A stretch of DNA of 8,403 bases. It comes from Rhodospirillaceae bacterium (GTDB lineage: Bacteria > Pseudomonadota > Alphaproteobacteria > Rhodospirillales > Magnetovibrionaceae). Made by a program: the position numbers and the translations under genes. Location: contig JAOULV010000045.1 in assembly GCA_029881835.1 (NCBI GenBank), positions 1 to 8,403 on the forward strand. The letters run 5' to 3'. Below the pieces are notes generated by a model. It was not told the origin of the DNA and searched no databases. It was given only the letters and a program-made list of their open reading frames with translations. Positions 6,526 through 8,403 of the stretch are shown piece after piece (positions within the stretch are counted from its first letter, which is position 1; each line of letters opens with the position of its first letter).

Positions 6526-6640
6526 GCCCCAAGCAAACGCCGATTATCGGGCTTGCAAAAATGGGGCAAATTAAACCCGAACCCCCTGCCGCAAAAGGAT
6601 GGGGTTCAGATTATTAATCGCTTCATTTTGGAGGATAAAA
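6526..6640 (+). promoter_or_regulatory. ROSE-type RNA thermometer in the hsp20 leader
   Basis: Three hairpins fill the leader. Hairpin 1 pairs GCCCCA (6526-6531) with TGGGGC (6562-6567), GCAA (6533-6536) with TTGC (6553-6556), and CCGA with TCGG inside. Hairpin 2 pairs GAACCCC (6579-6585) with GGGGTTC (6601-6607). Hairpin 3 pairs TCGCTTC (6618-6624) with GGAGGA (6630-6635), leaving one G (6620) bulged opposite the Shine-Dalgarno. UCGCU is an exact match to the U-Y-G-C-U motif that defines ROSE elements, which keep small heat-shock mRNAs silent at low temperature and melt on warming. Confidence 0.78.
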
Positions 6641-7108
6641 ATGCACAGCATAGATCTATCACCGTTTAACCGTTTTTCTGTTGGCTTTGACCGTATGCAA
6701 CGTCAACTTGAACGCATGCACCAGCTTGATAACGATGCCCACGGATACCCGCCCTATAACATCGAGGTTTTAAGCGAAAACAGCTACCGCATTGTAATGG
6801 CGGTTGCCGGCTTTTCCCAAAACGATCTTGAAATCGTCCAGCAGGAAGGAACCCTTTTTGTAAAAGGCCGCATCCAGCCCAGCGAAAAAGATGAAGAAGA
6901 AATAGCCTATCTGCACCGCGGCATTGCCACCCGTGCGTTTGAACGTCGTTTTGAGGTTGCCGACCACATCAAGGTAGAAAGCGCAAACATTGCAGATGGT
7001 TTGCTTACCATCAATTTGTTGCGTGAAATCCCAGAGGCCCTGAAGCCACGTAAAATTGAAATCGCCAGCAACAGCGAAGGCAAATCAATCGAACACAAAG
7101 CCGCTTAA
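6641..7108 (+). CDS. Hsp20 family small heat-shock protein (IbpA-like)
   Basis: The 155-residue protein is an alpha-crystallin-domain chaperone of the IbpA/HspA type. PPYNIEVLSENSYRIVMAVAGF opens the domain (about residues 35-56), ATRAFERRFEVADHIKVESANIADGLLTINL covers the core (about 102-132), and REIPEALKPRKIEI (133-146) is the C-terminal extension that links subunits into oligomers. Such proteins hold unfolding proteins until DnaK and ClpB refold them. The ATG at 6641 is chosen because GGAGGA lies six bases before it and the family start fits MHSIDLSPFNRFSVGFDR; an ATG at 6599 in the same frame lies inside a leader hairpin and lacks a binding site. It has its own heat-shock promoter, thermometer and terminator, so control is at both transcription and translation. 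Confidence 0.94.
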   Translation: MHSIDLSPFNRFSVGFDRMQRQLERMHQLDNDAHGYPPYNIEVLSENSYRIVMAVAGFSQNDLEIVQQEGTLFVKGRIQPSEKDEEEIAYLHRGIATRAFERRFEVADHIKVESANIADGLLTINLLREIPEALKPRKIEIASNSEGKSIEHKAA

Positions 7109-7130
7109 ATAAGGCTTTTAAAAAAAATAT

Positions 7131-7169
7131 AAAAACACCCGGTCGAAGAAATTTGGCTGGGTGTTTTTT
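7131..7169 (+). terminator. Intrinsic terminator of hsp20
   Basis: AAAAACACCC (7131-7140) pairs perfectly with GGGTGTTTTT (7159-7168) around an 18-base loop, 22 bases after the stop codon, with a T-run to 7169. A smaller hairpin, AAAGCC with GGCTTT, overlaps the stop codon just before it. Confidence 0.85.
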
Positions 7170-7186
7170 GTTATTGCCTAAGAAAA

Positions 7187-7214
7187 GTTTAAAGGGTTGA
7201 AAGGTTTAAAGGGT
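7187..7214. repeat. Direct repeat GTTTAAAGGGT, two copies
   Basis: The 11-base unit occurs at 7187-7197 and again at 7204-7214, offset 17 bases. Each contains the palindrome TTTAAA. No function is recognised; the second copy runs into the hairpin at 7211. Confidence 0.7.
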
Positions 7215-7231
7215 CGCCTAATTGGCGACCC
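7211..7231 (-). terminator. Perfect 8-base hairpin, possible minus-strand terminator
   Basis: GGGTCGCC (7211-7218) and GGCGACCC (7224-7231) enclose a 5-base loop. Reading on the minus strand, the hairpin is followed by an interrupted T-rich tail (TTTAAACCTTTC), while on the plus strand there is none. It could be a weak stop for minus-strand transcription. Confidence 0.4.
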
Positions 7232-7392
7232 CTCAATAAACACATAAATATTTTTTTGCATCTTCTATGCACTTTGCGCCCCGCATTTCATGCGGTGGTG
7301 AGCCCTGTTAAACTCGCGCATTATTGTTTTTAAGAACGAAAGACTTTATCACGCATTGGGGCTTGGTCAAGGTGGCAAAAAGCAAATTTGCG
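7232..7392. other. Non-coding stretch with small hairpins, no gene assigned
   Basis: Two compact hairpins are visible: TGCAT with ATGCA (7257-7261 and 7267-7271) and CCGCAT with ATGCGG (7281-7286 and 7290-7295). On the minus strand TTGACC (7370-7365) and TAAAGT (7348-7343), 16 bases apart, form a passable promoter pointing through them toward the hairpin at 7231-7211. I recognise no tRNA, 6S, tmRNA or SRP RNA core here. Confidence 0.3.
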
Positions 7393-7394
7393 AA

Positions 7395-7446
7395 AAAAAG
7401 ACGCCACCCCCAAGGGGCCAAATAAAAAGACGCCACCCCCAAGGGG
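7395..7446. repeat. Duplicated terminator unit, 23 bases, offset 29
   Basis: The unit starting AAAAAGACGCCACCCCC is found at 7395-7417 and 7424-7446 without a mismatch. Read on the minus strand, each copy supplies GGGGTGGCGTC plus a T-run, so this is a duplicated terminator tail. Only the copy at 7424-7452 keeps the full matching left arm. Confidence 0.9.
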
Positions 7447-7452
7447 GTGGCG
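7424..7452 (-). terminator. Strong intrinsic terminator, minus strand
   Basis: CGCCACCCCC and GGGGGTGGCG (7452-7443 and 7440-7431 read on the minus strand) form a perfect 10-base stem with the smallest possible loop, then TC and five T (7428-7424). A second, weaker copy with seven T lies just beyond, at 7419-7393. It would end the proposed small RNA and any read-through from the DUF1192 gene. Confidence 0.82.
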
Positions 7453-7505
7453 CAAGTCTAACAGGGAGGCGTCGGAGGCAAATATGAACGCCGTCCGACA
7501 CCATC
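7424..7505 (-). ncRNA. Candidate CtrA-controlled small RNA, about 82 nt
   Basis: On the minus strand a -10 element (TATTAT, 7517-7512) predicts a start near 7505. The RNA would begin with a hairpin pairing 7502-7494 with 7476-7468 and 7492-7490 with 7479-7477, around a 10-base loop. A free stretch, UCCCUGUUAGACUUG (7467-7453), follows, and then the strong terminator. The pair 7500/7470 is a U-G wobble on this strand but a C-A mismatch on the other, which favours minus-strand transcription. CCUCCG and CCUCCC in and beside the stem can pair with Shine-Dalgarno sequences, as in Hfq-type regulatory RNAs. I do not recognise it as a known family. The promoter -35 is weak, as expected for an activator-dependent start. 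Confidence 0.5.
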
Positions 7506-7511
7506 ACCCTA

Positions 7512-7537
7512 ATAATACTCAATTAAGAGAACATTAA
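7512..7537 (-). promoter_or_regulatory. CtrA box and -10 element of the small RNA promoter
   Basis: TTAA (7534-7537), seven bases, TTAA (7523-7526) is an exact CtrA full site. Its centre lies about 25 bases before the predicted start at 7505 and overlaps where a -35 would sit, as in CtrA-activated promoters of Caulobacter. The -10 is TATTAT at 7517-7512. A GATTC at 7547-7551 is a CcrM-type methylation site (GANTC) ten bases further upstream. Confidence 0.5.
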
Positions 7538-7580
7538 CGTAGCTTAGATTCTTTCTTAGTTATTGTGATAACTTGAAAAA

Positions 7581-7763
7581 TTACACCTTGAATAAGGAAT
7601 TGGCGCCGTCTCTGGCATCTTTTTTCAGCTTTACGGCTGATTGCGCCCGCGCTATCTCCGCTTCAAGTTTTGCAATATATTCGCCAATAGCCTCGATAGA
7701 CATTTCATCAAGGTTTACTTGTTTTTCCTGTAATTTAAGCGGCTCAAGATCTTCGTCGTTCAT
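7581..7763 (-). CDS. DUF1192 family small protein
   Basis: This 60-residue protein matches DUF1192, a small alphaproteobacterial family: an acidic N-terminus (MNDEDLEP), then MSIEAIGEYIAKLEAEIARAQSAVKLKKDARDGANSLF, in which the EYIAKLEAEIARAQ helix is a short coiled coil and the end is basic. No biochemical function is known to me. The ATG at 7761-7763 has AAGGA nine bases upstream. It is divergent from a quinone oxidoreductase gene, an arrangement I recall from other Alphaproteobacteria. No terminator follows its stop directly, apart from a weak 6-base inverted repeat at 7558-7573, so transcripts may run on to the strong terminator at 7424. Confidence 0.8.
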   Translation of the reverse strand: MNDEDLEPLKLQEKQVNLDEMSIEAIGEYIAKLEAEIARAQSAVKLKKDARDGANSLFKV

Positions 7764-7775
7764 TTTTTGTTATCC

Positions 7776-7803
7776 TTGATTTTATCTTGCCCTATTGTAT
7801 CAA
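7776..7803 (+). promoter_or_regulatory. Candidate promoter region between DUF1192 and the oxidoreductase
   Basis: On the plus strand TTGATT (7776-7781) and TATCAA (7798-7803) are 16 bases apart. On the minus strand TACAAT (7799-7794) is a good -10 for DUF1192 with only TTTAAA as -35. The two -10 elements overlap, so the divergent genes may compete for RNA polymerase. Confidence 0.35.
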
Positions 7804-7854
7804 AGAAGAGCCAAATTTAAACCCAATCATGAACAATTTCGAGATTACCCCACA

Positions 7855-8403
7855 ATGAACACAGCAATACCTTCTAAAATGCAGGCGATAGAGGCCAGGG
7901 GTGTGCTGGCAAGCGACTTAGTGGTGGTTGAGCGCGATGTACCAAAACCTGCAAATGATGAGGTATTGATAAAAATTTCTGCCGCGGGCATTAACCGCCC
8001 GGATATTTTGCAGCGCAAGGGTCTTTACCCCGCACCAAAGGGTGCCAGCGATATTTTGGGGCTTGAAGCCGCCGGAACCGTGGTCGCGCTGGGAAAAAAT
8101 GTTTCATCTTTAACAATTGGCGATGAAGTAACCGCCCTGCTTAACGGTGGCGGTTACGCTGAGTATGCGTCTGTTCCCGCCGTTCAGTGCCTGCCCATAG
8201 TCCAAGGCATGTCCATGGTTGAGGCGGCATCACTGCCGGAAACTTTTTTTACCGTGTGGAGCAACCTATTTGACCGGGCAAATCTAAAACCAGGGGAAAC
8301 GCTTTTGCTTCATGGCGGAACCAGCGGCATCGGGGTTGCGGCCATACAAATTGCCGGTGCCCTTGGGGTTCATGTAATAACCACCGCGGGCACAGATGAA
8401 AAA
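7855..8403 (+). CDS. NAD(P)H-quinone oxidoreductase, PIG3/zinc-free MDR family (3' end outside window)
   Basis: The first 183 residues are present. The GroES-like catalytic part contains EVLIKISAAGINRPDILQRKGLYP (about residues 40-63), PKGASDILGLEAAGTVVALG (65-84) and the DEVTALLNGGGYAEY block; the Rossmann fold begins with HGGTSGIG (153-160), the NADPH-binding turn. The NRPD-LQR-GLYP wording is typical of the TP53I3/PIG3 subgroup, which reduces quinones with NADPH by one- or two-electron transfer and has no zinc ligands. ATG 7855 is preferred over the ATG at residue 9 because family members, as I remember them, commonly begin with a similar TAIP..M.AIE stretch. No clear Shine-Dalgarno is seen before either. 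The product is cytosolic. Confidence 0.9.
   Translation, partial: MNTAIPSKMQAIEARGVLASDLVVVERDVPKPANDEVLIKISAAGINRPDILQRKGLYPAPKGASDILGLEAAGTVVALGKNVSSLTIGDEVTALLNGGGYAEYASVPAVQCLPIVQGMSMVEAASLPETFFTVWSNLFDRANLKPGETLLLHGGTSGIGVAAIQIAGALGVHVITTAGTDEK

Noticed and set aside
6599..6640. Upstream ATG for hsp20
   Set aside because: It lies in a leader hairpin, lacks a Shine-Dalgarno, and adds 14 residues unlike the family; GGAGGA sits correctly before 6641.
7232..7392. 6S RNA, tmRNA, SRP RNA or tRNA in the gap
   Set aside because: I could not find the T-loop, the SRP GGAA-loop core, a tag frame or a long 6S-like rod with a central bubble.
7484..7537. 17-codon plus-strand frame MNAVRHHHPNNTQLREH with GGAGG before it, resembling a His leader peptide
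   Set aside because: Its ribosome site is buried in the 7468-7502 hairpin, its stop lies in the CtrA box, no his gene follows, and the terminator and wobble pair favour the minus strand.
7573..7779. 68-codon plus-strand frame
   Set aside because: It is the mirror of the DUF1192 gene, which has a ribosome site and family similarity.

Overview
The window reads as chromosomal DNA of a free-living alphaproteobacterium with roughly balanced base composition. The evidence is the gene families: a MotA/TolQ-like plus OmpA-like pair, a cysteine-free bL31, a membrane-anchored class III cyclase, a DUF1192 gene divergent from a PIG3-type quinone oxidoreductase, and a ROSE-like leader on an hsp20 gene. 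A perfect TTAA-N7-TTAA CtrA box fits too. Genus cannot be resolved from this stretch. No mobile elements, tRNA/rRNA genes or CRISPR arrays were seen.

Layout. 1-1578: the C-terminus of a MotA/TolQ/ExbB-type protein followed by a MotB-like protein with one membrane segment, a long coiled coil and an OmpA domain; together they look like a non-flagellar, proton-driven envelope complex. 1692-2897: an MFS drug-efflux-type transporter, convergent with 2894-3689 (minus), which holds a YaiI/YqxD-family gene and cyaY (frataxin) as an overlapping pair. 3895-4122: rpmE (bL31), divergent from cyaY, with a good promoter and terminator. 4433-6385: a 650-residue adenylate/guanylate cyclase behind a 250-base leader region holding two TTGTACAA palindromes. 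6641-7108: an hsp20 gene with an RpoH-type promoter and a three-hairpin leader whose last hairpin masks the ribosome binding site, the signature of a ROSE RNA thermometer. 7109-7580: non-coding. 7581-7763 (minus): DUF1192 protein. 7855-8403: start of a quinone oxidoreductase gene, cut by the window end.

The most interesting part is 7393-7537. On the minus strand it has the full layout of a small RNA gene: CtrA box, -10 element, a strong hairpin carrying CCUCC anti-Shine-Dalgarno motifs, a short single-stranded stretch, and a near-perfect intrinsic terminator whose unit is duplicated. I propose an undescribed CtrA-controlled sRNA of about 82 nt. The other regulatory highlights are the hsp20 thermometer and the palindrome-embedded cyclase promoter.
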